Positions 33,298-46,300 of a stretch of DNA of 64,000 nucleotides are shown here, one piece after another. The stretch's first letter is position 1; each line of letters begins with the position of its first letter. Position numbers and translations under genes: made by a program. This DNA is from Astrocystis sublimbata (Eukaryota > Ascomycota > Sordariomycetes > Xylariales > Xylariaceae). The stretch is taken from NCBI GenBank assembly GCA_022453515.1, contig JAJNNY010000029.1, positions 62,001 to 126,000 of the forward strand. The letters are read 5' to 3'. The notes under the pieces were generated by a model. It searched no databases and was not told where the DNA came from. It saw only the letters and a list, made by a program, of their open reading frames with translations.

Positions 33298-35251
33298 ATG
33301 GCAGTCGGCTTGAGCAACGGCCGCCACACCGCTGACGAGGAGGCTCGCGCCGAGGTTGACGTGCTAAACTCGCGCCTCGACAAGACGACGCAGTTGACAA
33401 AGAAGATCCAGGCCTGCTTGGGAAGACTCGAGGCCACCGGCAAGAGCGTGCGCGACGTGTCGGGGCCCCTCAATGGCGAGACCAAGAGGCTCCAAACCCT
33501 AGGGAATAGTACTGCAGCCCCAACAAGCACTCCTCTGAAGACCTGTGTGAGCTGATCTCCGGTCTCGTCTTGTAGACATTGACGCCGTCATCACCGCCAT
33601 CGAGAAGTTGAGACAGCCCGCCGACTCCAAGGATGACGAGGAGAACATCATCCGCCAGGGCCCCGAAAAGGCCGGCTTGTCCAATTACCTCAACTCTATC
33701 AAGCGTCTGAACAAGGCCCTCGAGAATATGCAGACGTCCAATCTGCGCGCGAACCAGCAGACCATCAGCGATCTCCAGCGCCTCGTCAAGAACGGAAACA
33801 CCCAGCTGGAGAACTCGTTCGACAAGCTGCTGCGGAGCGAGACGCCCCGGTCCGTCGAGCCACTGCAGTACATCACCAAGGACCGCCCCTTTCCCCTGCT
33901 CTCCCAAGACACCATATCCAAGCTGAGCCTGATGAACTCGTACGTTGCCGGCAACAGCTCGTCCGATAACTCGCTGGTCAAGATATACGCCGAGGGCCGC
34001 GGCGCCTACCTGTCCCAGACCCTCGTCAATCTCGCCTATGCAAGCGTCAACACGGCTAAGAAAAAGAGCCCGGACGCTATCTACCGCGCCGGCACCAACG
34101 GCATCGGCATGTACGCCCAGGCCATGGAGGGACTCTTCCTGGCCGAGTACGAGAACATCTGCAATATCTTCATGCGGCAGGACTGGGGTCCTACCTTCCA
34201 GACAACCTGCCAGGCACCCTTGGCCGAACTGGCGCGAACCCTTCGCGAGCTGAACAACCACATCAAAGCCCACCTGAGCACCGACTGTTACCTTGCTTAC
34301 GAGGTGACCGAGATTATCTCGGCCCTGTCGAACAATCTCGATACAAGGACAGGCGAGCTCAAATCAACCCTTGCCGCGGCGCTCAAACCCGTGCGCGAGA
34401 CAGGCAAGATGTCACTGGCTGAGCTGCTCGACGACACGAGGCGTAAAATCGGCGCGATACAGGTGTTACCGACCGATGGCTCGCCTTTACCCATCACAAC
34501 GGAGACGATGCAGCGTCTACTTGCAATGGTTGAGTTCCTGCGCCCAATATCGAGCATCATGATCTCGTTAGGCGATGGCGGGTGGAAGTCGAACACACCG
34601 TCCAACACGAGCTCAGACGTGATACCAAGTTTATCATCCTTCGACATCGGGGCCGATGGAAAGGAAATATTCGCGAATTATTGCACCGACACCATAGATA
34701 TACTGATGTCGGCACTGGAGCAGAAGGCCAGACTGCTCCTGAAAGGTAAGTCCGTGTTAGGAGTCTTTCTGGCCAACAGTGTCACCGTCGTTGAGCGACA
34801 TATCCGGGATTCCGAGCTCAAGGTCATCCTAGAGGGCAAACTGGTCAATCTTGATGTTTGGCGCAAGAAAGCCAAAGCTCTCTATGCCGACTCATGCAAA
34901 GAGCTTTCCGTGCATTTGTTCGACGTGATTCACACAAACCGCACGCAGCGGCCGCCATCGGGCTCGAACGAGTCGGCCTCGATCGTCAAATCCTTAAGCA
35001 GCAAGGACAAGGACGTCATCAAGGCCAAGTTCCAAACATTCAACGCCAGTTTTGACGAGCTTGTGGTCCGCCACAAACAATTCAACATGGAGCGGGAGGT
35101 ACGCATGATGTTCGCAAAGGACACACAGCAAATGCTTGAACCCCTTTACAACCGGTTCTGGGACCGCTATCATGAGGTAGATAAGGGCAGGGGCAAATAT
35201 GTCAAATACGACAAATCTTCAATCGCCGCCGTCTTTCTCACTCTTTATTAA
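33298..35251 (+). CDS. EXO70: Exocyst subunit Exo70
   Basis: Subunit of the exocyst that binds phosphoinositides and Rho GTPases to tether secretory vesicles at growth sites. Exons are 33298-33508 and 33576-35251 (intron 67 nt), giving 628 residues. The start ATG has A at -3 (CACCATGG). The N-terminus is a heptad-rich coiled coil (LNSRLDKTTQLTKKIQACLGRLE). The rest is helical-rod: RQPADSKDDEENIIRQGP, LMNSYVAGNSS, LVKIYAEGRGAYLSQTLVNLA, YRAGTNGIGMYAQAMEGL, and the C-terminal block VRMMFAKDTQQMLEPLYNRFWDRYHEV followed by YVKYDKSSIAAVFLTLY. The YVKYDK end is the conserved basic, lipid-binding tail. Nothing is missing relative to fungal Exo70. Confidence 0.96.
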
Positions 35252-37757
35252 TATCCAAATACTACTAATGCTAATGTCGGGAGGGCATTGCAGTGGACTC
35301 ATACTATACCCCAACGCGGACCGCTGTATCTGCCATCGCTGCTGCTCAATATACCTATACCTACTTCATGGATGGTGCTCGCTCGGGGCACTCTGAGCAG
35401 GGGCATCAGTCGCTTCGAAGCGTTAATTCAGAAAAAAACCTTTTGATGCCAATCTTCTTGCAGAGTGAGCCTGTGGATGCATGTATATCAATTTAAGCAT
35501 CGATTTTGACACTCGACTTGGTGAACATAACACTGCGACTTGCTACCAAGGTAGATGAAGACAAGCATAGGCCTATGTGAACTGATCATGCCTGTATATG
35601 ATTCGAGACAGTTAACAATGCTCGTAAAACATACATCCTGCTGCGTGACAGGGGTGACAGAACGATATACATGTCACCGACAGATGCTATTGTAATTTAT
35701 TCTTACCGGGGCAAATGCATCGTGTAATTGTAGACCGAACATTTTGCTGCACCACATACAACTTTGTAACACCCTACCAGGCAGGCACCCAACCATGCTA
35801 AATGTGAGGCCGACCTCGAATCTTGGTGTAGGACCTCGTAGGACCTCGCGAGATTTGCCCTCAACAACCACCAACTATTATTAGATGGGGTTACATGCAT
35901 ACGAGTATGCCGTGCAGCTTTCCCAAGTTACTGTATCGTGTCCACTATTGGTTCAGCCCCCCCTCGTCCTCGTCCCCGCCCCCAGATGAGGCGTGGATAG
36001 CGGTAGGACGGGCTTTTTACAGCGTTTCACCAACAACACTGCCTGGCACTAAAACAGCTGATCGACATCTTCCTACATTTCACATGTGATCTAGGCATCA
36101 AGTTCGCATTGTCGAGACCCGATCATCGCATTAAGTACACTGAACGGGAACGGGCCGAAGGCGATTCACTTTGATGTGATTGATTTTTCGATGAAACAAA
36201 ATGATGGTATATTCTCAGCAGCGCGTGCTCTTGTTCATCGCTTCAGATGGTAATTGGTCGCTTTCGAGATGCCTTGTTCGATGACACCGAGTGCCATTCT
36301 GCCTGCCATATCGAGTACCCTATTCTCGAAAGCATATGGGTTGGCTGACTTATTAGCAACGACGATGGTCTTGGGTTGAACGATTGGGTTGGTCAGAATT
36401 ACCAACCATTCGGCAGTGCTCACTGCGCCTAGTCGATCAGAACGCTACTCCAATCGCCAATGGCCTCGTAGTTATACTTACTGTAAGTAGGACCAGAATC
36501 TATCCGCGCCTCAGAACACGCCATGTACTGTAGTATCGATGCACCCGTTGGCAACCCATTGGTTGCCTTGTTGTGGCAGTATCTAGGCCTAACCAAATGA
36601 TGATCAATCGCCGGTCGGATGAGTGAGCTCTACAAGTCCTAGGACCGGTGCGGTCCAGAAGATCAACAGCCCGCCTTGGTGCTACGTGGTGTAGGTGTAC
36701 AGCCTCTCTTGGCACTCGGCGACCGAGGGGCATCATTGAGAATAGAGCCTTGCAACTTCACGATAGCGACATGACGCCTGAAGCTCTATTGTAGAATGGC
36801 GTAGAGATTGGACGGCTGGCAGCTCAGCCAAATGTATGCTAAGGCCGAGATCATCTGAAAGGAGGCATTTTTTCTAGTATGGAGCGAGGCCGCGGGCGGA
36901 CTCACTCGAACGTTTGAAACGATGGCCCAAGTTGATCGACCTGCAAACGAGGATGAAGCCTGCGGCGACCGAGCCACATCTGGACGACTCTCACCTCTGT
37001 CTCATGTTGCATTCCGTAACGCCGGCCCCTGCCGCTGCCGCAAAGACGAAAGGTCTAAGCCCAAGTAACTGCGCAACATTGCAACATTGCAACCCCCTGA
37101 TGGCCCAATATCACTCTCTCTAAGCACAGTAGGTCCAATCCCGATGCCCTCCTCTGCTTACGAGCTGGCCACATAAGAAGATCCCTACAGGATGGAGGCT
37201 TCTCGGACCTCCACGAGTTGAAACTATTGGACCGGCATCCTTGCTCGGCCCCAGGTTACTCACCTTTACTATATCTTCATTAAGTTGTTCTTTCGACCGT
37301 TTTGTTCACATGTGCAGTAAGTGGTGATCTAGTTACCTAGATAAGCACGAGGCGGAGGGACGCAGCCTGCATGTAAGTCGCAAACCAGAATGCAACATCA
37401 GTTGTCCATACGACACTAATGTTGCTACATATAGAATATTGTCTCATACGGAGAGCCTCGCCGTGTGATTTGATATTATAAGGGTCTGCTGGTATCTGTG
37501 GCAATAGCTTCTAGACTGTAAAGACGAGGTTCTTCTATGTGAAACGCCAAAGCGCACGACCAGAAGATCCCGTTCCGATTCGACCTACCCGCCACCAAAA
37601 TCAGACAAACCTTCGTCCGCCTGCGAGTTGAACATCGAACGTACTAAGTCACTGGGTCCATGATCCATTGTGTGTGAGAGGTAGGTGTAGAGGTTCGCTG
37701 CTTTCCCAGTTCAAAGAGCACAGGAAGACATCAGGCTTCCGTTACTATTTGGTCGCG
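35252..37757. other. Intergenic region, about 2.5 kb
   Basis: Holds the 3' flank of EXO70 and the promoter side of the surface-protein gene. Apart from one short minus-strand segment listed separately (36235-36423), no coding signal was found. A CAACATTGCAACATTGCAAC short tandem repeat lies near 37072-37092. Confidence 0.5.
36235..36423 (-). pseudogene. Possible exon or remnant, weakly like an NmrA/isoflavone-reductase C-terminus
   Basis: A 62-codon minus-strand segment without an ATG start but with coding-like composition: STAEWLVILTNPIVQPKTIVVANKSA, then YAFENRVLDMAGRMALGVIEQGI, ending TGA. Just upstream, a frame reads YEAIGDWSSVLID before a stop, so the two may belong to one broken gene. 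The LTNPIVQPKTIVVANKSA pattern recalls the end of NADP-binding NmrA-like reductases, but the match is weak. No Rossmann GxxG motif was found upstream. It may equally be chance. Confidence 0.25.
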
Positions 37758-39777
37758 ATGCACCACCACATCTTCACGGTAAGAACCCTTCCAATTCGTT
37801 GGCTCTGCCTTGATGGATTTCAAATTGGAGAATGTTCTTGACGGTCAAGTCTCTTTTGCACCGTCCAATCCCACGAAATCCCACAGATAACATGCATCAT
37901 GATTATAGCAGTGATAGCTGACTCTCTTCTAGCTGGTGCTTGCCACGGGCACTCTTGTTCCCGCAGATGCCACCCGGCCGAGCGCCCAAAGCAGCCGGAA
38001 CGACCACTCGGTATCGCTATCTCGCCATAGGCTAGGTGCTGCTTCTACGTCAAATGACCTGGATAGGCGGACTTGGGTCAGCCGCATCCCGAAGATTCGG
38101 AATAGAAAGAGAAGCAGACACTACCGGCACACCACCAGGGATGATAGCGATAGCAGCGACGAAGATGGTGAAAGCAGCGACGACGAAGAGGACGACAAGC
38201 ACTCAAAGAATTCCGGCAGCAAACCCTCAGATAACAGTCCTTCCAAAGACGATGACGATGAAGAGGATGGGCGGACGACAACAACGAGACCACGACCAAC
38301 GACAACGTCTGGATCAGGTTCCAAAGGCTCCGCAACCACAACTGTGACGATTACCGCCAGCGTGAGTAGGTCACCAACCTCCAAGTCCACAAAGACCGGA
38401 GAAACATCCACAGCCACGGGTGTGCGCCAGAGCGCCATTTCACCATCAGAAACCTCAAACGCCCAAAACCCTCAGAGAGGTGACGACGACAACGAAAGGG
38501 ACAGGGACGGCAATGGGGACAGTGACGACAGGGACGGCGACAAGAACGGCGAGAAGGACGGCGATGAAGATAAGGACAACGATAAGGATAATGACAAGGA
38601 CGATGACGATGACGATGACAAGGACGGTAACAGGAAAAGCGACGACGTGGATCTCAGAAAGGCCGCAATAGCGACCGGCACCATCGGCGGCCTCATCCTG
38701 CTGCTCACCCTCTTCCTGGTCTACTATTTCTTCCGGATCCGGCCTAAGCAGCGAGAGGAACGACAGAGGGACCAAGACATGGCGCTGGCCAAAGCCGGCG
38801 GCGACATGGAGAGCCAGGTCTCTCTGAATGCGAGAAACATGCCTCGCGAGCCCGAAAGGACATATAGCGGCAACGACGTGCTAGCGACCAATGTCATGTC
38901 TGCCGCGGTCGTTGGCGCTGCTGGTAGATCGGGCCAGCTCCCAGCCAGAAACCAAGATCAAGACCAAGGCTACGGCCGCGATTATGACCAGCAGCAGCAA
39001 GTCGCTGCTCCCGTCGAGCTCTACGCAGCCTCCAACCGGGCCTCTTCCCCCACGATGCCCAACGCAGACACATACGCAACGGCACCGTATCAGACATACA
39101 ACCAAGATAATAACAACAACACTCGGCCCTACTCTCCGACCCCCATGAGAGATCGCGAAGGCTCCATCCCCATCGCCTTCCCACTCCCACCTCAGCCTTC
39201 ACAGCAGCCCCAACCCCAAGGCCGTCGTCCCTCGCCATCACTCCTCCACATCGACTCCTTCGACGGCCGCTCGCCCCCGCCACGATACCCAGACATCATG
39301 GGCCTAAGCACAGGCCACCCTCAAATTCCGCTCGGACTATCATCGAGTCCCACGTCGCCTCTCTCCGTATCGCCTCTCTCGCCCACCTCACCCGGTCTAG
39401 ACCCGCACGCGCACAGAAACAGCGCTCTCACGGTCGTCGACGGACACCAGTACCGGCCACAGCAGGTGCTTCCCCCTTCACAGTACCAGTACCAGGAGTT
39501 TCGCGTCGCGAAACAAGCGGGTCCGGGTGCCGGCCCCGGAGACTACTACCGTGATCCTCCATCCCAGACACAAACACAGGCCCAGCCGGCGACCATATCG
39601 CCCATGTACCAAATGGGCCACGTCTCCGCGACGCTGCCCGAGTACGACGAGTCCGCCGAGGAGGCGGCACTGGCGGTGGCGGGGGCGAGCAATGGCCTCA
39701 TGAGCCAGCGGCAGGTTCAGGGGCGCGACGAGAAGGACGAGGTTATGTCGCCGCGCGAGCCGATGCATCGGTATTAG
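37758..39777 (+). CDS. Single-pass type I surface protein with acidic stalk
   Basis: Exons are 37758-37778 and 37933-39777 (intron 154 nt), giving 621 residues. The 21-nt first exon supplies MHHHIFT and completes a short signal peptide (LVLATGTLVPADA). The ectodomain (to about 250) is disordered: Arg/Ser-rich, then Asp/Glu/Ser-rich, a Thr/Ser-rich O-glycosylation-type stretch (TTTTRPRPTTTSG, TATVTITASV-like), then a D/K/N repeat block (KDNDKDNDKDDDDDDD). A transmembrane helix follows at about 252-276 (TIGGLILLLTLFLVYYFF) with a basic stop-transfer RIRPKQREERQR. The cytoplasmic tail (about 345 residues) is Pro/Gln/Tyr-rich with SPxSP clusters. The layout resembles Mid2/WSC-type wall-stress sensors but lacks a WSC or other cysteine domain. 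Function is unknown. Confidence 0.8.
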
Positions 39778-40592
39778 AAAGAAATGAAGAAAGCTGTATA
39801 TCTAGCTATTTAGGTAGATACATAGCGACACCATCTCATCATCACGACCTATCACGATTTATAAAGTTAGATTTTACATATGGGGAGGGGGCAGAGGGAA
39901 AGGGGGGGGGGTTGCATGAAATACGCACGCCGTAATAGTATGCTTCGACAAGGAGGCTGGTTGTCCCCCCACCCCCTATAATTCACGTGGATGCGTTGTT
40001 ATTCCCAAGGCACATATAAAAAAATACACGATTTGTTGCCCAGACACACCTAAATCAAAAGAGATCCAAAGTAATACATACAAGCGATGAAGGCTCGTCC
40101 GCAGCTTGCCATGATGAACCTGGACGGAAGGCCAATTCCTGATTACTTTCCAGTTGAAGAGTGCTTGCCTATCTTATTGAGAAAGTGGACCTGACAAGTA
40201 TTTTCGGCGTGATGACGCTATGCTTGCCCAGATACAACCATTTCAGTAAATCACAGACCGAGTCTCACCTTGTCTGTCCCTGTTTAGGCAAAAGAATTCA
40301 AGCAATGCCGGTGTAAGTAACAGCACTCAAGATCAAGTGAAAACTTACGAAATTCTCAGTTTCACAACCGCGGGACCGGTCCTAGAGGCATCTCTAACTA
40401 GAACAGAGAATGTGAAGCAGCAGGCATATATACAAAGTTCCAGAGTTCATTCTAAATATACAGTATCGTGCTACTGGATAATGTAGTGGTACTTCAAGAT
40501 GTTCCTGTCCTCTGAGAGATCCGTAATGGGGAATGCATATGGTGTCTAAATGAGTGTAAAACCTGAGGACGAAAATTCTAAGCGAAGGTGTT
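39778..40592. other. Intergenic spacer between the surface-protein and RBR ligase genes
   Basis: An 815-bp convergent region with a G-rich patch (39885-39915) and AT-rich DNA. No gene is seen. Confidence 0.5.
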
Positions 40593-43324
40593 TCACACGA
40601 CTGTTTGACTACCTAGAGGAAAGGGATCAACATAAGTTCTCCATTCAGAAACCCGGTTGACACCACTGTTTGGGCCTGTGAGCCCTGCGAGCTCTGCTTC
40701 TTTGGGTGGCTCCATATGGCGCGTTCGTCGTCGGCCCATAGGTGTATCTAGGGCAAAGTCATCCATATAAGCATGAGCGGTGGCTCTTCGGGGAAAGGAG
40801 GGCGGAGCGTAACGGGGATCGAACGGAACTTCATACATGTCATCGTCCATGGTGTGACGTCGGGAGATCGGACTCGGTACCATAGGGATTTGGTGTGGGA
40901 GAGGAAGAGGGCCCATGCCCATAGGTGGCGCCGTGGGAGAGGGCATGGGTTGGCCAAAGGGATGATGGCGAGGGGTCGATGCCTGGCGCTGGTCCGAGAA
41001 CCGGTCTGCCAACCGTCTTTCCATCGATGACGCCCGCACGCCTCTTGCTTTATTCACTCCAGAGACATAATTGCCACCAGCTTGTGGTCGCTCATGCGTA
41101 ACAGAGGCGGGTGCTAACGGCACAGAAGGCGGAGCTGGCGGCACGACTGTATTACGTGACCTCCGGAAATCTCCATTCGCAAAGGGGCTGGGCACGTGCC
41201 CCATGGCATTGAGATAGTCATCTTCTTCGTCTTCGTCTTCATCTTCGTCCTCCTCCTCGTGGTTATACACATCGCCATGTTGTAACCGCCGAGCTAGATG
41301 ATCATCACGAGGTCCCCGATAGTGTTGCGGTTCATGAGTGTAGGCCGGACCAGGGCGCAGGCCTCGTGGCAAGCCACCCGTACCACCAAGACGCTCCCGG
41401 CTTACCATTGGCACTGGTATCTGCACGTGATCAAATTCTTCTTCTTCGTCCAAATCGTAGGTGAAAGGGGAGCAGGCGCAAGTTCTCCCCTTGGATCCAC
41501 AAATCAAGCAAAGCTGAGCACCGCAACGACTGTTTCTTATCAGCTACTTTCTTTACGACGGCACTACGATGACAAGGCGAACATACCAGCTCATACGGTT
41601 ACAGCCCTCTTCCAGCTGGACATTGGCTTGGCAGTTGAAACAGCGCTTCCAGCCCGGTTGCCGCGCAAGCTTCAATTGCGTTGTACCTGCTTCGGTAGGG
41701 CAACGCTTCGCTTCGTGCCATTTACCGTAGCATGAGCCACATATCCGTGTTCCGCATTTTCTACAAGTAGCATCGGATCGACCATTGCTGTAATGATGAA
41801 CGTCCTCAGGTCGAATTCGGGTTTTGCATTGCGCTCTGGGGCAGTAGTTGTGATCTCCGGCAGGATATTTGGCAGTGTGGGATGCTTCGTTGGCGTGTGC
41901 AAGTGGGACTAACTCCAATGTACAGCACCTCGGCGGCATGTCCTGGGCATATGCGCCTGATGACTTGGACTGTCTTTGAACGCAGGGCCTGCACCACCGA
42001 TGTCCACATCCGAGCTTCTTCATTTTTTTAGTAGAAGCATCATCTCCACAGACTACACACGCATGCCTGAGTCCTCGTCAGCATCTAATCTACCACAGAC
42101 GTGAGGGAGGGACAGGTCCCAGCTTGGTTTGAACCTACATCTGAGGGCTTCCATCAAACCGCGGTGGCTGCGCCGAGGCCTCGAAGAACTTTCCTAGGTG
42201 TTGTTTGGACGAAGCGCCGACACTGTAAGAAGTCATACGAGAGGCTGAAGTCGCACGCGGCCGCGCGAAAGACGGTTTGCCGGCGTACGAAACATCAGAA
42301 TGGTAATATTTCTTCGGAGCACTAGGAAAAAGTCATTATTAGGCGCGTGCCCAGGCAGCATCAGGCCGACGTACCGCTTTGGCGAGAACCTAATGTCCTC
42401 CTCGCTATGTCTGTTGGAACGTCTCCGGCGCACTGGGGCGCGACTTGGGGATCTTGATTGCGGTGGTTTTTGCCGAGACATTACCGGTCTTTTGACCACG
42501 ACTCGGGGGTGGTGTGAAATGACCTCGTCCTCCGAATCCTCCGTGTCGCTTTCTATTACAGGCACGGTCCTACCTCGAGGTATGTGCCTGGAACGGCTGC
42601 GACTTGTGCGATTACCAGCTGGCTCTGAATCCGGCGAGCCATTCATCCGCTGTTTCAATGTTCGGGACTTCGCCCCATAGTCTTGGGTAGAGTCGGAGTC
42701 ATCATCGGAGTCTTCACTTGAGCTGTCAGTTGGTGCCCCGATGGAAGGTGCAGATGGCGCTGAATGTATGTGAACAAATGACGATCTTGATGGCGTTGCG
42801 ATGGTGATGGACTCGATGGACGGACTGTCTAGGGATCCTGGTCCCGACTTCACCCTCGACCTCGCCCTGGACGCCGTCCTCGCTTTCAGATCCCAGACAG
42901 AGGCAGGTCTAGAGACAGGTCTAGAGGGGGCCCTCGATCTAGATCTCGACCGCAGCCTGCCCCTTAGTCGCTCCTTCTCACTATCGTCGTCGTTCTCCTC
43001 GTCATCTTCATCGTCATCGTCATCATCATAGGCATCCTCAAATGGTCGGCGACCCCGCGATTTGAGGGTCGTCGGTTTACCCAGCATTCGCACTGGGGGA
43101 GGCATGGAGCGGGCGCCCAGGAGGTCTTCAGATACCCTCGCTGGGTGAGATGGGTGCTTTGGCTTCCTGCGGTCCGACCTTTGTACCTCTGGCTGTCGGG
43201 TTCGATAAGGCACGGAATGACGCGACTCTGCCCGCCGCGGGTGCCAGTCATTGTTCTCGGAGGCGGCAGTCTGGCGACGGTGCCGTTGCTGGCGCTTGCC
43301 TGGGGCATACTGCGAATCGGCCAT
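40593..43324 (-). CDS. RBR-type (RING-IBR-RING) E3 ubiquitin ligase
   Basis: Exons are 43324-42375, 42321-42139, 42066-41587 and 41529-40593 (introns 53, 72 and 57 nt), giving 849 residues. Residues 1-375 are disordered: an acidic block (DDDDDDEDDEEN), an Arg/Ser-rich segment (RSRSRSRAPSRPVSRP) and basic motifs (VVVKRPVMSRQK, RRRRSNRH). RING1 begins at about 381 (CVVCGDD...LGCGHRWCRPC). The IBR is at about 430-505 (YCPRAQCKTRI, CRKCGTRICGSCYGKWHEAKRCPTE). RING2/Rcat is at about 515-560 (CFNCQANVQLEEGCNRMSCRCGAQLCLICG); the intron-3 junction creates the MSC Cys expected to accept ubiquitin. A tail of about 300 residues is disordered, with an acidic run (EEEDEDEDEDEED). Substrates are unknown. 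It is divergent from the Rog1-like gene. Confidence 0.9.
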
Positions 43325-46300
43325 TCGTCCGCAAGGGTTGGCGACGTCAGCCCCAAATATCTCTGTTGTGCTGAGATGTGCGGAAGGGAGCGTCAAACAG
43401 CCGTCGCTCGGTTGGACGAGGACAGGACAGGACTGCACAGGACAGGTGCCGATATTGGGTACAGAGACAGCCAACTGGTTGCTCCTGAGTGGCTACCTGG
43501 GCGGTGCGGTCTCTGGTGGTGATTGGGCTAGGCGGGTGCACTCTGCATTAGAGCAGTGATGGCAGCATCAGAGCGGGAATCGGGTCACCAATAGCCAGCA
43601 CCGAGGCCGCAACGAGAGTGGTCCGCGAGAGTGGTCCGAGGAGGGCTGACGATGAGCCGTGGGATGAGTGGCCGGGTGCTCACTGCTTGTTTGTGCTACC
43701 TACACACAGACGTGACAGAGAAAGGGGATAATTGGATGCGTGTGGGAAAGCAGGACACGTTTGGAGAAGTCGGGGTTGTTGAAGTCGAAGTTGAGCTCTT
43801 CTCTCCTCTCCTCTGTCTCCTCACTCTGGGGCTGGGCTACCGGTATTTCGAGACCACGATAGGCACAATTGCATATGGATGTCAAGTGCACTCCAGCCGT
43901 GGTACCGTGCCAGTCAGTTCAGTCACACTCACAGACTCGCAGACGGTCGGTGTAAGTGTTGCAAGTAAGTAGGTAAGTAAGTACAGGCCCAGCTCGCTCG
44001 ACAGGGCGTTGCACGAGCAGGAGGGAAAGTTGCACTCGTGGACTGGACGTGTTGCTGCGACATGCGACATGCGGGATGCAGGATGCAGGATGCGGGATGC
44101 GAGATGGATGCGGTGTGTGTATGACTGACCCCTTACCTTACCTTGCTGTGCGTGCCCTGCCGTGCCGTACCTACAGGTACTACATGAGTACTGTTAGTGG
44201 TGGTATATCCATCCATGCCCATGTAAGTAAACCAGGCGTGCCAGGTCCGACTAGGAACGTGATTGACTGACTGACTGACCGATTGATTCTGCGCATACCT
44301 AATGCACTCGCCAACGCCAGCCCGCACCTGCCCGTATTCGCGTGCGACACTGCCCGAGCCCCCGAGCTGCCTACCTGAGCGAGCACCTGCATGCTCAGGT
44401 AAGGTACAGCCCTTACCTACAGCGCTACCTCCATGGTACCTTACCTGAGGTCCTGCCTGTGCCGGACCCCAGCAGAACCCAGCACCTACCTACGGAGTGC
44501 ACCCGTCAACACGCATGACGAGCCATGATAGCCACCCAAGGCCTACCTAAGCGACGACCAAGCAGACCAGACAAGCCCCTGCCTCTGCTAGACATCCATT
44601 TGCTTTTCTGATCTGACAAGTCACCAGCTACCTGCCGGGCCCTATCCCCATACCATCTGGCTTCTGCCTCATGTATGCCTACCTACACCTGTCTGGTCTC
44701 GTCGAGACTGGGAATTGATGCTACATGGGTATGTAATTGTGCTATGGGATCTATTTGCAAGTCCATTGATATGATAGGCTGGTGGGTAGCTGTCCCGAAA
44801 CCCATGGTTGGCTGAGATGCTGAGATCGACAAGCGCCCCAGCCGCAGACCCCTATTTTCGCATTGTGCTAGTGCCTTGGTCCTGGCCTTGGAAGTAGAAC
44901 CGACGTGTAGCTTGTGGCTTGTTGATCCCGGATGGACTTGCACTGTCTGACCACTGATCCCACTGCCAAATGCAAATGCCAAGTTGCTGCCAGTCACCCA
45001 CCCGTACCAGAATTCGTACTGGTTAGAGCTATGTACAGCCAAGCCAGTCGTGCTAGATCCGGGGCAGGACGTAAGTGTGTACGAACTACGGGACGAAGTA
45101 CGGACTGTAAGTCCTGGTTCTTCTTGACTTGCCCCTTGAATTGTGGGAAACCATGAATCATCAGCTCGAAGGACGATGGGCGATGGGTGTGGGCGATGGG
45201 TGATCTCTTACGCGTATATGATTTTTGTTGGCACACATATATACATAGTTTATGTGTGTGCGTGTGTGCGTCGTGGGTGTTCCACAAATTCGGGAGGGTG
45301 TGTCCTCTGAAATGGGAACAAACTGGAAGCCCGCTTTTGTCAAATGACTCCGACTACTATCCCGAAGGAGACGTGCTGGTATTGAAGCGCCGCCGCCGTT
45401 CGTATCCTACGAGGTCTCATTGGCTTAGGTAGCATAAGTAAGGAGCGACGGTAAGGAAATGATCGTGTGTTTGCTCCGTGATCAACCAGCAACGTGAACG
45501 ATGCACCTGTTAACTTGTGCCAAATGCCCTGGTCCACAGGACTGACCGGATAGGTCACAGATCTGTTCTTCAGACAGGCTCCCAGAGGCCTGCAAAGCAG
45601 GATGTGTATACCTAACTAAGTATGGCCTACGAACAGCGTTGTATTGAGGATGGTACCGTACCTAGTTTGGACGAATGCCCTTGGAAATGCACATTGATCA
45701 TTTGGATCTGGACCATCGTCAATGCCACGCTATCAACTGGGTCGTTGCGTCAATTGATACTTACATGAATATTCAGCTAGTGGCTTAGAAGGCTTATCTC
45801 TACAATTCAGGACGGTGATTTCCTATGCCCGCGGGCGAGTTCTGGGCCAGATGGGTGGGATTGCGCTTGGTAGGCTTGATGCCCACTGGCTCGACTGGCT
45901 GGGTTGGCTTGGAAAGAAACCCAGTTGAGCGAGTGAGTGAACCGGATTTGGCGGAGACAGCATCTGGTCGAAAGGATGGCATGTCAGACACACAAGTGGA
46001 TTCTTGATTCGCACCTGGCCGGGCCGACCTCGACGATATCATTCCTCATGTCGCCAGAGGCATCCAAAGCATATCTCAACGGCTCTACTGCGACGTCGTG
46101 GCCCACAACACCGAACAGAGGGCGTGCGTGGTGTTGAGTTGCTGCTCCGGCTCAGGCCAATCCTCATGAACCGAATGGGCGACCTGTGATGGCCATATGA
46201 CGCTCGCTTGTCCTGTCAGACGTGCGGGACAAGGGGCGGTAAGTGCCAGATCCAACAGACAAGAATGATTCGTCTCTCAATTCCCTCATCGACCCCCGCG

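Noticed and set aside
33470..34273. 267-codon minus-strand frame over EXO70
   Set aside because: Antisense shadow of the Exo70 coding exon; the sense frame has clear family motifs.
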